Shown: positions 47,380 through 59,306, numbered from the stretch's first letter. The stretch: DNA of 64,000 bases from Callorhinus ursinus (GCF_003265705.1 NW_020312785.1:132616968-132680967), one strand, 5' to 3'. Notes: generated by a model from the letters alone, not told the origin. A program made the numbers and translations.

Positions 47380-47960
47380 GCTTTCTGGGCTCGAGCTTTG
47401 ACAGAGGGGCGATCCGCAGAGAGAGCTGCGGCGAAGCAACAGCCTCTCTGCCTGTCGCGTTTCCTTTTCCCTTCCCATTCCCAGTCGCGGAGCGCGTAGC
47501 CGAGCGCCCACCCTACGCGCTCCGGGGCTGGGATTTGCGAGCTTCTGGGGGCCCTTCTCCCTATCTGGCGGACGCTCGAAGCCTTTCCTTTGCGGATGCG
47601 CGGGGAATCGAGGCCGCCTCTTGGGTATCTCTCTCCCTGACGCGCCGGGCTCCTGCGGCCGCCCTAACTCGGCGACACGCAGCCCAGGGACCGAGCCCCG
47701 CCATCAGAGAAGCCGAGGGAGTCTCTTAGAGCCCCGAGCGCGCGGCGAGTGCCCCTTCCTGACGCGAGATAGAGCCCACCCACGCCCCGGTGTGTGTGGC
47801 CCGAGCAAAAAAAAAAAAAGCCAATTCCGGGCAGGGGCTGAAACCCAGGCTTCTGCGCCCCAAGGGTGGGTTCTCGGCTTCTGCTCGGCCGCAGGCTTAG
47901 AACTCCTAATGCACTCGGGGTTGCACTCGGGCAGCCGAGCGCCTGTTTCCCCGTCCCTTT
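47380..47960. promoter_or_regulatory. CpG island about 7 kb upstream of EOMES
   Basis: Dense CG ('cgcggagcgcgtagccgagc', 'gagcgcgcggcgagtgcccc'). ORFs 47337-47729 and 47621-48127 overlap it but look compositional. It could be the promoter of an unannotated non-coding transcript. Confidence 0.65.
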
Positions 47961-48151
47961 CCCCACAATCACCGGAGCGCGCCTTGGGTGAAAAGATAGG
48001 GGGTGTCCCACATATTTCCGGTCCTCCCTCTTTGCCTTTTTACTCCGCAAGCCTTTCTCCCTGTGTTAGGTACGCCTGGAAGGCAGAGGCCAACTTGAAC
48101 TTCTTTGACTCTACCAACCAGAGATAAATGTATATGTATATTACATAACCT

Positions 48152-48217
48152 ATTGTATGGTGTTATAATAAAATATAATATTTTTCACAATAGAATATAA
48201 ACAACACCATACAATAA
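48152..48217. repeat. Inverted repeat (hairpin) with AT-rich loop
   Basis: tattgtatggtgtt (48152-48165) and aacaccatacaata (48204-48217), 14-bp perfect arms with a 38-bp loop. Followed by an imperfect (CTAT)n run at 48219-48246. Confidence 0.85.
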
Positions 48218-48584
48218 AATCTATCTATCTATCATCTATCTATCTAAATATACTTGCATAAGGCCTTTAAAGAACTCAGAAGCCACCGGGTTGCAACATT
48301 TCGCGCGCACCTCGGCCTGACGGCAACCTCGATTAATTTCTTGTGTGTATTTCCGGGGCTTATTACCTGTTTTGCACCAGCAAGTGTGTGTATGCACCTG
48401 GATTCCTCCTTATCTGTCCCCCACCCGCCTGCATGTTTTTATACACACTCTTCAACAATTTGCTTTTTTCACTTAAAATACGTCTTCAAGTTAGTTCCTG
48501 GGGAAGTCGGAGGTTTTGCTAACTCAATATATCCCAGGGCGTGCCCAAAAGGCTTAAATAAATTATATTGGTGTTTGGGGGCTT

Positions 48585-48765
48585 TCCTCGCAGCTGCGCG
48601 CGCCAACGCCGAGCCACGCTGCGATCCCCTGGCCTGCTTGGAGGCAGCCCGCCTGCTGCTCTGCGCCCCCGGAAGCGCGCGCCGCGGGAGGAGCGGTGTG
48701 CGCCGCGGAAGGCGCAGCGCCCCCTTGCTCCGCGTGCGCGGAACCCCGCCCGGGTCTCGCTGTGG
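48585..48765. promoter_or_regulatory. Small CpG island
   Basis: 'gaagcgcgcgccgcgggagg', 'gtgcgccgcggaaggcgcag': one of the densest CG patches outside exon 1. Confidence 0.6.
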
Positions 48766-49271
48766 GAGTTTTCTTGCTTTTGAGAACCCTCATTGTTTGT
48801 ACTCTCAGACCCCAGAATCGGGTAAACAAGCTCTCGGACTCTGCCCTGTGATCCTGGGGCTCACGGGCGGGGGAGCGATCTGCTAGACAGTCCCAAGGCT
48901 GATCAAAGAGGAGGACTTGGAGGGGACCGTCAGCCCCATTAACATCCCGCCTGGCTGGGCTGCTGGGGGTGGGGATGAAGTTGGGCAGACGCGGAGCAGA
49001 AATCGAGAGTTTCCAAACGCCCAAGAAATGACCCCATCTGAATTACTTCCTAAATTCCTTAAGGCTTTATGGCAACTCTCGAAGAAGCCGAAGATCTCTA
49101 GGCTTCTTAGAAGGCGCACTGTGAGGCTCAGCTCTTAGGAGGGTGCTCGGATCCAAGACTGGACAGTGTTGACAAGGATAAGCTTCCATGTCTTCAGAAG
49201 CTGGTGGAAGATACAAACAACATCAAGTAAGCAATTAAGAAAATATCAGAAAATCATCCAACAGGGTAATG

Positions 49272-49442
49272 CAGTGGTTTCCAATCTTGGCAGAATCACC
49301 TGGGGCACTCTTAAAAACCTCAATGCCCCAGTAGCAGCCCAGGAACAATTAAATCAGGATCTCTGAGAGTGGGACGCAGACATCGGTATTACTAGAAGGT
49401 GTCTAAATGATTTCAATATGTAACAAAGTTGAAGAACCACTG
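49272..49442 (+). repeat. MER5A-like hAT DNA transposon relic
   Basis: Terminal inverted repeats CAGTGGTTTCCAA and TTGAAGAACCACTG, with the internal 'cagaatcacctggggcactc'. Non-autonomous and inactive. Confidence 0.8.
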
Positions 49443-50139
49443 GGCTTTTGGGCTCGGGGTCGGTGGAGGTCTTTCTGAAGAACTGACATTTGAGCTCAGA
49501 AGGGAAGGGAGAGAAGACTGTGAGGGAACACTGTGCTGGGGTCTTGTGCTTGCTGGTGCTCTGGGATTGGCAGTGGAGGAGGGAGAAAAGGCATTTTAAG
49601 AGCAGAAGGAAGCAAGTGAGAGCTGAGCATCTGGTCACAGTGCTCTGCATCCCTGGGAAGTCTTTCAATTGCCCAGTTCCTAGGGAAGCTTTAAAGATCA
49701 CTGGAAAATACCTAGTTTAAAATGATTCATTTTAAAACATAGAAGTCAAATAAATAAAGCGTGGAAATATTTCTTAAAATACAATAATGCCAAAGGGCTT
49801 CTTCATGAGGGATTTCATGACATTTCATGGAATCTAAGATGCCATCCATTAACATACTCCGTTATTTTGTTTGTCACTAAGAAAGAAAAAGCCAGCTCCT
49901 AAAATTTTTATTTTGTGCTTATTGAAAGAACTGCTTTTTTAGACAAAGTGTTATTTTCATATTTCACTCATAAAAGAAAAATAAAAACCCGAAGCCCAGG
50001 CAGGGACAGCTATGTCACAACTGTCACCTGACCAACAGTGATTGTAAGACCTCATTGGTTGTAGAATGCTTCTGGATTTCCAGAAATTAAAAGGTGCATC
50101 CTAGAATTTATGCAAACCAGTGTCATCTAATGAGCTCAC

Positions 50140-50330
50140 TGCTCAATGCTTTGCATCTTTTAGCTCATTCAGTCCTCACGACAACTATATGAAGTAGGAA
50201 CCATTTTTATTAACAACACTTTACAGTTGAGAAAACGGAGGCACTGAAGGCTAAGTTACTTCAAGTCAGACCACCACCCAGTTGCAGAGATAGGATATAA
50301 ACCCACTGTGGTCCTAATCTCACTATAAGC
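50140..50330 (+). repeat. MIR-like ancient SINE
   Basis: 'gcatcttttagctcattcag', 'cctcacgacaactatatgaa', 'gttgagaaaacggaggcact' follow the MIR order. Confidence 0.7.
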
Positions 50331-50560
50331 TGAGAAAATTGTCTCCTTTTAGTCAACTGAAACTCAAAAGAGTTAGAAGAAGGGGAATAGAGGTGAGGGG
50401 GAAAGAAAGGACCTCAGGGTTCAATTAAGTGGTAGAATGGGGTCTCTATTTCAATTGAACTTCAGTTTTATGACTGTTTAGGGGTAGAAAAGGATCACGT
50501 GGCAAAACAACCTTATACAGCCAAAAGCATTCATGTCATCCATTAAAAAAACTTATAAGG

Positions 50561-50742
50561 AGGGGCGACTGGGTGGCTCAGATGGCTAAGCGTCTGCCTT
50601 CAGCTCAGGTCATGATCCCAGGGTCCTGGGATCGAGTCCCGCATCAGGCTCCCTGCTCAGCGGGGAGCCTGCTTCTCCCTCTGCCTCTCTCTCTCTCTGT
50701 CTCTTATGAATAAATAAATAAAATCTTTAAAAAAGAAAAAAG
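50561..50742 (+). mobile_element. Carnivore SINE (SINEC)
   Basis: Perfect 15-bp duplication aaaaaacttataagg at 50546-50560 and 50743-50757. First lineage-specific element on the upstream side of EOMES. Confidence 0.96.
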
Positions 50743-50799
50743 AAAAAACTTATAAGGCAATGATAATCTGCACATTTCAGGCCATATTTAAAAAAATAA

Positions 50800-51325
50800 A
50801 CTTCAAAAACTCAAGTGTAGTACATACTGAAAAGTACACATATCCTAAATACTTAGCTCAATAATTTTTCCCAAATTGAATGCACTGGTATAACCAGCAT
50901 CTATGTTAAGAAATCCAGTACTGCTTGAACTCCAGAAGGCCCCATGCCCTCTTCTGGTCACTGCCTGCTAAGAGGCGGCTGCCATTTTTATTTCTATCAC
51001 CATCAGTTAGATTTCTCATTTTTTGAATTCTATATAAATGGATTCTTATAGTGCATTCTTTGTGTTTGGCTTCTGTCATTCCACTTGTTTGGGATATTTG
51101 CTCATGTTGATGCGAGTAATTGCATTTGTGCATTCTTCTTGCTGTGTAATATTCCATGGTGTGAATATATAATTTATTCATTTTGCTGGAGACATTTGGG
51201 TTGTTTCCAGTGTGGCTTATTATGGAGAGTGTTGGTATGAACATTCTTGGGCATGTCCTTTGGTGAACATATGTAGTGCATTTCTGTCAGGCCTCTGGGA
51301 TTGCTGGGTGATACAGGTCAGACCA
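50800..51325 (-). repeat. Old LINE-1 3' region, antisense
   Basis: 'ctgtgtaatattccatggtg', 'gggttgtttccagtgtggct' and an upstream old L1 3' UTR segment. Decayed. Confidence 0.65.
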
Positions 51326-51330
51326 TATTA

Positions 51331-51511
51331 TTTATTTATTTATTTATTTTTAAATATTTTTACTAAAATTCAGTTTAGTTAACATATAGTGTATTATTAA
51401 TTTCAGGGGTAAAATTTAGTGATTCATCAGTTTCATATAACACTCAGTGCTCATTACATCAAGTGCCCTCCTTAATGCCCATCACCCACTTACCCCATCC
51501 CCCACCCACCA
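51331..51511 (-). mobile_element. LINE-1 3' end fragment, antisense
   Basis: Begins with (TTTA)n (poly-A side), then 'gttaacatatagtgtattat' and 'cctccttaatgcccatcacc'. Flanked by agaccatat / agaccacat, an imperfect duplication. Confidence 0.8.
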
Positions 51512-52639
51512 GACCACATATTTTTAAACAAGGTGTGTAACATTTTAAAGTCTTGGGCTATTTAAGCATGGCACTTTGACTCTTAGGACTGAATTGTAAC
51601 AATGCTGGGGAGTATTAAGGAAGGGATATCAGATTAAAGAAAGGAGGAGGAGATAAATAGGAGGCAATAAGATAGATGCTAATAATGCTTTAGCATACAT
51701 TTACTGTTTTGTGATCTAACATCCAAGCACTAAATGTTTATGAATGCTTACATTTTTTCTACGAATCGTTGAACATCCATAGATAAGTGTGTTGACAAAG
51801 CAGACAGGGATAGGGAAATAGTCAGGATGCCAGAGGGAACCCCTTGATATCCTTTCATCTTATATATTTATGACTTTCTAGCAATTGCCTCAGTTGAAAA
51901 TTTCTAGCATAAAAGTGGAGGCACTGATACCAGTAAATTCTCAAGTCTAGATTTTCCACTGATATTTCTTTTTTTTTATAATCAAGGAAAAACTTTTTTC
52001 CCTCTTGATGGTATGTTCAGGGGAAAAAAAAAGGAATGGTGAGAAAAAAAAACCACACAAAGAAACCAAAACCCCGAGCACTCAACCAAACCTCCAAGTG
52101 ATAACCACTCCTGGCATTTGGTGGTTACATAGAGGGTCACCAGAGGGTGTCTTACCTAGTGTTCATCTCACCCCACTTGTTTTTCCAAAAAGAATTCCTA
52201 TTTTATCCAGGCATCTATTCCTTCCTCACGTGACTCAGGGAAAAGTGACCCCAGACCCGATATGGGGGAGAGCCTCTTTAGTTTAAGCCAATCAGTACAT
52301 GTTGTTTCCATGGGAATTGCTGGTGGTCCAGACTGAAGGGGATAACCTGGAGTCAGTGTTTAGGAGAGAGGCTTATTTTTTCCTTTTACAATCCTACTGC
52401 TGTAGAAAAAGGAAACAAGTAGACTGATGGCCTCTGACACCATGGTGGCACAGTGAGGGGCATCTCTTTAAGGGAACCCAGCGCTCAAGCAACAGATTAA
52501 GGGAGAAGCAAAGAATCTGGATCCTTGATGACTTCTTTGAGGCTGCTGCTGGCTGAACTTGCCCTACCTTCTGAGATAAAATTAGGTTAATGTGTAAGTT
52601 AATTTGAACCAGTATCTTAACTTTAACCATTGTGTGCCT
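51512..52639. other. Intergenic, no gene seen
   Basis: AT-rich, single-copy looking; short ORFs only. Confidence 0.45.
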
Positions 52640-53516
52640 TTCCAGATATGCCTGGACATAATGTTACACAAATATTATACATATGTAATCTGTAAATATA
52701 TGAACATTGTTCAGTTTTTCTTGTTATAAGCAACACCACAACATCCTTGTATGGAAATCTTTACGTACATGTCCTACTATTTCGTTGGAATGAATCCCTT
52801 GAATTGGTATTATTAGATCAAATATATTTGTATAAAATTTTGGTACACATTAACAGATTTTTTTTGTACCAACTTACATTCCCAGTAAAAAATGTTTAAG
52901 AGCATCTATTTCTCCTCATTCTCACCAACACCAGCTACTACTTACTCTTCTAGTCTCTGTGATTCTGGTAAGGGAAGATATTACTTTGCATTTCTAAAAT
53001 GACTAATGAATTTGTGCTTCATATTTAAGTTTAATAGAGCTCTTTAAATATCATACATATCATACTTTGTGGAGTGCTGCAAATATTTTCCCCCATTTTA
53101 GCATTTATCTTTTGACTTAGTTTATGATGACATATTCTGCCCAGAAAATATGAATATCTTTCTTGATACATGTCGGGCTTTATGTGAAGCTACAGAAAAA
53201 CCTGACCTTCACTAAGATCTCTTCCAGTGTTTTTATATCATATTTTTTGATACATTTGAAATTAATTTGAGGAAAAGAATGGTAGAAATTTATCTTTATG
53301 TTCTAACAAGTAGCTAACCAGTTGTTTAAAAACCATTTACTGATTACCCTAATCTGAAGTGCTTCTAAAAATATATACCATGTTTCCATCTATACTTGGG
53401 TATAATTTTGAACCCTATTAACAGCATTGAATATCTGACTGTTTCTGTTTTAGTGACATGTTATTTTACTTAGCCTTATAATTTTCCCCCAAAGCACCAA
53501 AATATACACCAAGTTG

Positions 53517-53750
53517 TTTTTTTTTTTTAAGATTGTATTTACTGATTTATTTGAGAGAGAGAGAGAGCAGGGGGCAGGGCAGTGGGAGAGGGAGAGAAAG
53601 AGAATCTCAAGCCGACTCTGCACTGAGCCTGCGGTCAGCCCCAGGAGGGATACAGAGCCCAAGGAGACGCTCAATCTCAGGACCCTGAGATCATGACCTG
53701 AGCTGAAATCAAGAGTCAGTGCTTAATTCACTGAGCCACCTGGGTGTCCC
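53517..53750 (-). mobile_element. Carnivore SINE (SINEC), reverse
   Basis: T-run, (GA)n, 'gatcatgacctgagctgaaa', 'actgagccacctgggtgtcc'. Older variant with more substitutions. Confidence 0.9.
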
Positions 53751-53761
53751 TACACTACTTT

Positions 53762-53957
53762 TTTTTTAAAGATTTTATTTACTAATTTGACAGAGAGAGA
53801 CACAGCGAGAGAGGGAACACAAGCAGGGGGAGTGGGAGAGGGAGAAGTAGGCTTTCCGCTGAGCAGGGAGCCCGACGCGGGGCTCGATCCCAAGACCCTG
53901 GGACCATGACCTGAGCTGAAGGCAGATGCTTAACGACGGAGCCACCCAGGCGCCCCC
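53762..53957 (-). mobile_element. Carnivore SINE (SINEC), reverse, young-looking
   Basis: Duplication ctacactacttt / ctacattacttt (53750-53761, 53958-53969). Shares long identical stretches with 55411-55603. Confidence 0.94.
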
Positions 53958-54272
53958 CTACATTACTTTCTTTTTAAAGCAATTTCTTGGCTATTCTCTT
54001 ATTGTATTCTTTTAGATGAAACTGAGAATTGGAGTTTTGATCAGGATTGCATTGAATCTAAAAATTTATTTATAAAAAAATGATGTCTTTACAAAATAGA
54101 CTTTCTTTCCAAAATTAATGTGTCTCTAACATTTCCTCAGGTTTTCTCTCAGTATAGCTGTATGCTTTGTTCATGTCGGCTTATATCTTTCTTGATAAAT
54201 TTATCCATAGTATTTTTGTTGTTGATTATATTGTTATTCTTGCTATAAAGGGGATCTTTTATTACATTTTCT

Positions 54273-54476
54273 TTTTTTTTAAGATTGTATTTATTTGAGA
54301 GAGAGAAGGAGAGAGTGCACGAGCCGGGGGGGGGGGGTCGTGGGGGGAGGATCAGAGGGAGAGGGAGAAGCAGGCTCCCTCCTGAGCAGAGAGCCTGACG
54401 GGGTTCTCCCAGGACCCTGGGATCAGGACCTGAGCCCAAGGCAGATACTTAATCGACTGAGCCACCCAGTTGCCCC
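54273..54476 (-). mobile_element. Carnivore SINE (SINEC), reverse
   Basis: Duplication tacattttct at 54263-54272 and 54477-54486. Contains a 13-base G-run. Confidence 0.93.
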
Positions 54477-55410
54477 TACATTTTCTAATTGGATCTTGTT
54501 ATAGTAAAACTATTGATTTAAAGAATAATCTTGTTATTCACTACTTTCTGAATTCCCTTATGACTTTGAGTAGCTTTATATTTGATTATCTTTTGTTTTT
54601 TTACATCATCCACCTAGACATAGTCATTTTCCTCCTCTTTTCCAATAGTTTACTTCTTGAATACTGAACTATCTCTTACAACAAATGTTAAATAATAGTA
54701 TCACTGAGTTCTTGTATTTAATGGGAATGCTTCTCATGTTAAATCATCCAGTCTGATGCTAAATTTTGAATATATATAACAAATGTAGGACTTTAGAATA
54801 CATTTTGAATATTTTTTTGCAAGTACATTTTGTGTCTGTATTTTGTGGATACATACAAATTAAAGAATTTGCCATCTATTCTTAATTTATCTGAGATAAT
54901 GTCACATGTTAAAAAATAAAAATAAATGAATAAAAAATGAAATAGCATGTTTATGCAAATGAATTATTTTTAAGGTCAAATATACTAAGGAATACTTTAT
55001 ATACAATAGAGATTCACCCTTTTTAGTAGTGTGTAGTTTGATAACTTGTGACAAATGTATGCAATTGTGTAATACCATAGTCAAGACAAGGAACATTTCC
55101 ATCACCCTGAAAAATTCCCTAGTGCTCCTTTGTCATCAACCCCCAGTCCCTGGCAACTCTGGTTTCTATGGAAATTAGTTTACTTTTTCCTGTTTAGTCT
55201 ATCATTGTGGTGAATTTTACTAAGAGACTCTCTAATATGTAATACCCCTGTGTTCCTGGAGTTAACTGGCTATAGTCATATTTTATATCCATAATGCATT
55301 GCTAGACTCCTCATGCTAATCTATTATTTGAGAATTTTGCATAAATATTTTTAAAAAATTGGTCTGTATTGTCTTTGTTAGGTTTCGATTGCAATAGTAT
55401 GCTAACTTTT

Positions 55411-55603
55411 TTTTTAAGATTTTATTTATTTATTTGACAAAGAGAGACACAGCGAGAGAGGGAACACAAGCAGGGGGAGTGGGAGAGGGAGAAGTAGGCT
55501 TTCCGCTGAGCAGGGAGCCCGATGCGGGACTCGATCCCAGGACCCTGAGATCATGACCTGAGCCGAAGGCAGATGCTTAATGACTGAGCCACCCAGGTGC
55601 CCC
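55411..55603 (-). mobile_element. Carnivore SINE (SINEC), reverse, young-looking
   Basis: Perfect 15-bp duplication agtatgctaactttt at 55396-55410 and 55604-55618. Confidence 0.96.
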
Positions 55604-56060
55604 AGTATGCTAACTTTTTAAAAATAAGTTAGAACTTTGTTTTATTCTCTATGGAACGACTTAAATCCCAGTTATCAGTTTAGTAAGAATATATCCCTGA
55701 AATGAATACAACCTGGAAATGCCCTTTAAAGCTTTTTTATATGTTCTCTTATTCTCATTTATCTATTTAGTTCTTAAATTTTCAAACATTTTAGTAGAGT
55801 TGTATCAAATTGTAAAGCTATATAATATAGCAATCTGTTTTACATAGTAACATAGTCATGCTTTATGTTTGGTCTTAATTCTGCCATTTTATTTCATGAT
55901 TTCACTTCTTGCTTGCTGCCTTTTTTGTTTCCTTCTTTATTGTGTGTGATGCAGTCTGTATTTTTTGCCTTCTTTTCTCCCTCTCTGTACTTCATTAGTA
56001 TTTCGGAAAAAACCTGCAATTAGTGACTATTTTTATGGCTTTAAACAATATACTTATGTT

Positions 56061-56296
56061 TTTTTTTAAATTTTTAATTATTTATTTATTGTTGATTGAT
56101 TTTTGAGAGAGAGAGAGAGAGCATGTGTGCACTGGCAAGAGGGAGGGGAGGGAGAGGCAGGCAGAGAGAGAATCTCGAGCAGGCTCCACTCCCAGCACAG
56201 AGCCCCATGTGGGGCTTATTCTCACCACCCTGAGATCATGACCTGAGCCGAAACCAAAAATCTGGTGCTTAACCGACTGTGCCACTCAGGCGCCCC
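56061..56296 (-). mobile_element. Carnivore SINE (SINEC), reverse, older variant
   Basis: (GA)n, 'gagatcatgacctgagccga', 'accgactgtgccactcaggc'. The tail has expanded and mutated. Confidence 0.88.
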
Positions 56297-56633
56297 TGTA
56301 CTTTTGTTTTGTTTTGTTTTTCCTTTGCCTAAGAAACAAAATTGCTTTTATAGACTATTGTGAATGAGGACAGCCAGGTGGAATGGAAATATCATGACAG
56401 AGTGGGTACTTGTCTGGGATTCTCAGTGCCTAGCGCAGGGCCTCAGCCACAGCGCATGTTTCATACATTGAAATCGGTTGGGTGAATGAATTCATGAAGG
56501 CACTGCCTCCTATGTTTGAATTTCTGACGGCGGGCTTTGAGATTTAAGTACCAGTCCATTATATGTACTTTATACTTAACTTCTTGTAAGTTTGACATTA
56601 TGTTGTTTTCCCTTCAAAAAATAAGAACATTTA

Positions 56634-56811
56634 GGGGCACCTGGGTGCCTCAGTTGGTTAAGCATCCAACCCTTCATTTCAGCTCAGGTCATGATCTCAG
56701 GGTCCCTGGTCAGGCTCCCTGCTCAGTAGGGAGTCTGCTTCTTCTTCTCCCTCTGCCCCTCCCCCTGCTCATGCTCTCTCTCTCTCTCAAATAAATAAAT
56801 AAAATCTTAAA
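56634..56811 (+). mobile_element. Carnivore SINE (SINEC) with LINE-1 inserted in its tail
   Basis: Head 'ggggcacctgggtgcctcag', tail caaataaataaataaaatc. The 3' flank is displaced by the L1 at 56827-57112. Confidence 0.93.
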
Positions 56812-56826
56812 AAATATAAGAAAATT

Positions 56827-57112
56827 AGAAAAAAGGAAAAGAAGAAGATAACAGGAGAGGAAGAAAAGGGGAGTATGTCAGAGGGGGAGACGAACCATGA
56901 GAGATGATGGACTCTGAAAAACAAACTGAGGGTTCTAGAGGGTAGGGGGGTGGGGGGATGGGTTAGCCTGGTGATGGGTATTGAGGAGGGCACGTTCTGC
57001 GTGGAGCACTGGGTGTTATGCACAAACAATGAATCATGGAACACTGCATCAAAAACTAATGATGTAATATATGGTGATTAACATAACAATAAAAAAAATT
57101 AAAAAAAATATA
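56827..57112 (+). mobile_element. LINE-1 3' end, young type, module B only
   Basis: Starts in the A-rich linker and contains 'gacgaaccatgagagatgat', 'tgcgtggagcactgggtgtt', end 'ggtgattaacataacaataa'. Duplication of about 15 bp aaatataagaaaatt on both sides (near 56812-56826 and 57107-57121). Confidence 0.92.
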
Positions 57113-57359
57113 AGAAAATTTAACATTTCTTTTATAATTGCAATTGTTGTAATGATTTGCCATCATTATAATTAAATGGATTCTGCCAGTCCTTTTGTGC
57201 ACTGCCCTCTGCATTTCTAAACTCTTTTGCATAACTGGATTGTGTCATTATACAGATTTTCTCAGGAAAACTTTGCAGGTGCTATTTTCCTATGGTCTGA
57301 TCTTCTTTCCAACCTCCCTCCTCCCTCAATCCCTCCCTTCCTCCTTTCCTTTCTCTCTT

Positions 57360-57800
57360 TCATTTCATTTTCTAGGACATTTATTTATTTTTAAAAATAG
57401 TAATAGATTGATATGGTTCAAAATTCGAGAATAAAAAGGAGGTATCTTCTTTTCTTCCCCAGATGCTCAGCTGCTCTTTCCAGACGCAACCAATATTATC
57501 AGTTTCTTACAGATGCCTCTGGAGATATTTTATTCAAATAGAGGCATATTTATAATTTTTTCCCCAGGGGTGCATATTATAGCACTCTTCTGCATCATGC
57601 TTTCTTCCCCCACCTCTTCACAATGGTTGTTGGAAATTACTTCATATCAACACATAAAGAACTTCATTTCTTCAGCCAGTTGCAAGAGTATTCCCTTACA
57701 TGAATGCACCATGGTTATTCATCTGTTTCTCCACTGATGGCCATTTCCAGTCATATGCTATATAAATAATACTATAATAAATGACCTTTTGCATTGCCAA
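57360..57800 (-). repeat. Old LINE-1 3' fragment, antisense
   Basis: 'catggttattcatctgtttc', 'actgatggccatttccagtc', 'ataaataatactataataaa'. Decayed. Confidence 0.6.
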
Positions 57801-57934
57801 ATGCTTTCTTATCCAGCACTGACTGAATCAGAATTTCCGATTGTGCCTTTTATGAGAGCCTCTTGCGTGAATTTGCTCTGTGATGAACCATACCTCAGGC
57901 AGTCGTTCCTTAGACCCTCTGCAACCTTCATTTG

Positions 57935-58117
57935 GCTCAGTCCTTAGGCGTCTGCCTTCAGCTCAGGTCATGATCCCAGAGTCCTGGGATCCAGCCCCGC
58001 CTCAGGCTCCCTGCTCAGCGGGAAGCCTACTTCTCTTCTTTTTCCCTCTGTCTGCTGCTCCCCCTGCTTGTGCTAGCTCTCTGTCAAATAAATAAATAAA
58101 ATCTTTAAAAAAAAAAT
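57935..58117 (+). mobile_element. Carnivore SINE (SINEC), 5'-truncated
   Basis: Begins inside the tRNA part (gctcagtccttaggcgtctg). Duplication gcaaccttcatttg / gaaaccttcgtttg. Confidence 0.92.
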
Positions 58118-58368
58118 GAAACCTTCGTTTGTATACCTTAGGACTTTTTTAGACTAAGAAGCTACTCCCTGCTGGTAATGTGAAGAGGGCTCCCTTTGAG
58201 ATGTTCTCAGGTTCCCTTGGCCCAAATGTACTTCTGGGCTTGGTGAGGATGTCGAGTTGGAGGCAATGTCTTCAGTTTGACTTACAACCCTGCATTGATT
58301 CTTGGAGTCCTCTTCTAATGTGTTGCAGATCTTTCTGTCTCTAGAGTTTTCTCCTTCTTCTTCCCCCG

Positions 58369-58567
58369 CCTTTTTTTTTTTAAGAATCATCCATTTATTT
58401 TGAGGGGGGAGAGGAGCAGAGGGAGAGAAAGAATCTTCAAGCAGACTACCCGCTGAGCACGGAGCCAGATGCAAATGCGGGGCTTGATCCTAAGACCCAG
58501 AGATCATGGCCTGAGCCGAAATCAAGAGATGGATGCTCTACAGACTGAGCCACCCAGATGCCGCCCC
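58369..58567 (-). mobile_element. Carnivore SINE (SINEC), reverse
   Basis: 'agatcatggcctgagccgaa', 'cagactgagccacccagatg'. T-run at 58371-58381. Confidence 0.9.
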
Positions 58568-59306
58568 TCTTCTGGATTATTCTTATCACAGGTTACAATA
58601 GTAGGTTATTTTCCACTTTGTTTTAGCATGTCTGGCTTATTCTTTGTGTAGTATGTCTTTTGTTCATTTTGTTCCGTTTTGTGGAAGAAGGTGTTCTGTA
58701 AGCCTGGGCCACCTTCCTCAGAAGTCTATTTTGTATTTATTGTATTATTGAATTGACTGTTTACAAATGTGATTATTTACTTCACAGTTTTCCAGTAATT
58801 TGTTATTACAATAGTAATAGTAAAAATTAAACAGATTTACACCTGACTTTTCTAATGCCTGGGGTTTTTAGTTCAGTTTGCTTCACCCAGACAGACTATC
58901 ATTTTTGGGGGGTGTTCTTAGACTTGTCCTGAAACCAAACCCAATGCCTATGAGAGCCAGAGAGATAAAGTGAATGAGGAAAGCAGTGTTATTACCATTT
59001 TCTTGTCTTTTAATATGTTACTGTATTTTGCATCGAGATCAATGATATTGCTTCAATTTTTAAAGAACTCTTGTTGAAATCCCAATCTTTTCTTTAATCA
59101 TTTCCCACCATTCTTTTGTATTTCTGGTTAAAGCTGTTACTATGCTTTGTTTCATAATGGTATCATCCATTTCTTTGACACAGACACACTTTATTTGCAT
59201 ATTCTACATTCAGGAATAGGCTTTATTTTCTGAGCCTATTGTATATTTTCCACTTTTGTTAGAGACAGAAGGCTACGTGCTATTTGATTAATTTCTTAAC
59301 ATAACT
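58568..59306. other. Intergenic, no gene seen
   Basis: AT-rich DNA, possibly part of an old antisense LINE; not assignable. Confidence 0.4.

Larger units (their letters stand above)
52640..56060 (-). repeat. Old LINE-1 (L1M/HAL1-like) antisense mosaic broken by SINEs
   Basis: Between the SINEs the sequence reads as antisense L1: 'tttgcatttctaaaatgact', 'gggaatgcttctcatgttaa', 'gagaattttgcataaatatt'. A 3' UTR-like piece lies at 54960-55190 ('ccctggcaactctggtttct'). Boundaries are approximate. Confidence 0.55.

Noticed and set aside
47337..48127. ORFs of 130 and 168 codons upstream of EOMES
   Set aside because: Compositional ORFs in a CpG island. No domain, no splice context and no conserved-looking sequence.
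48254..48886. ORF of 210 codons
   Set aside because: It crosses from AT-rich DNA into a CpG patch with no motif and has a competing ORF on the other strand; probably chance.
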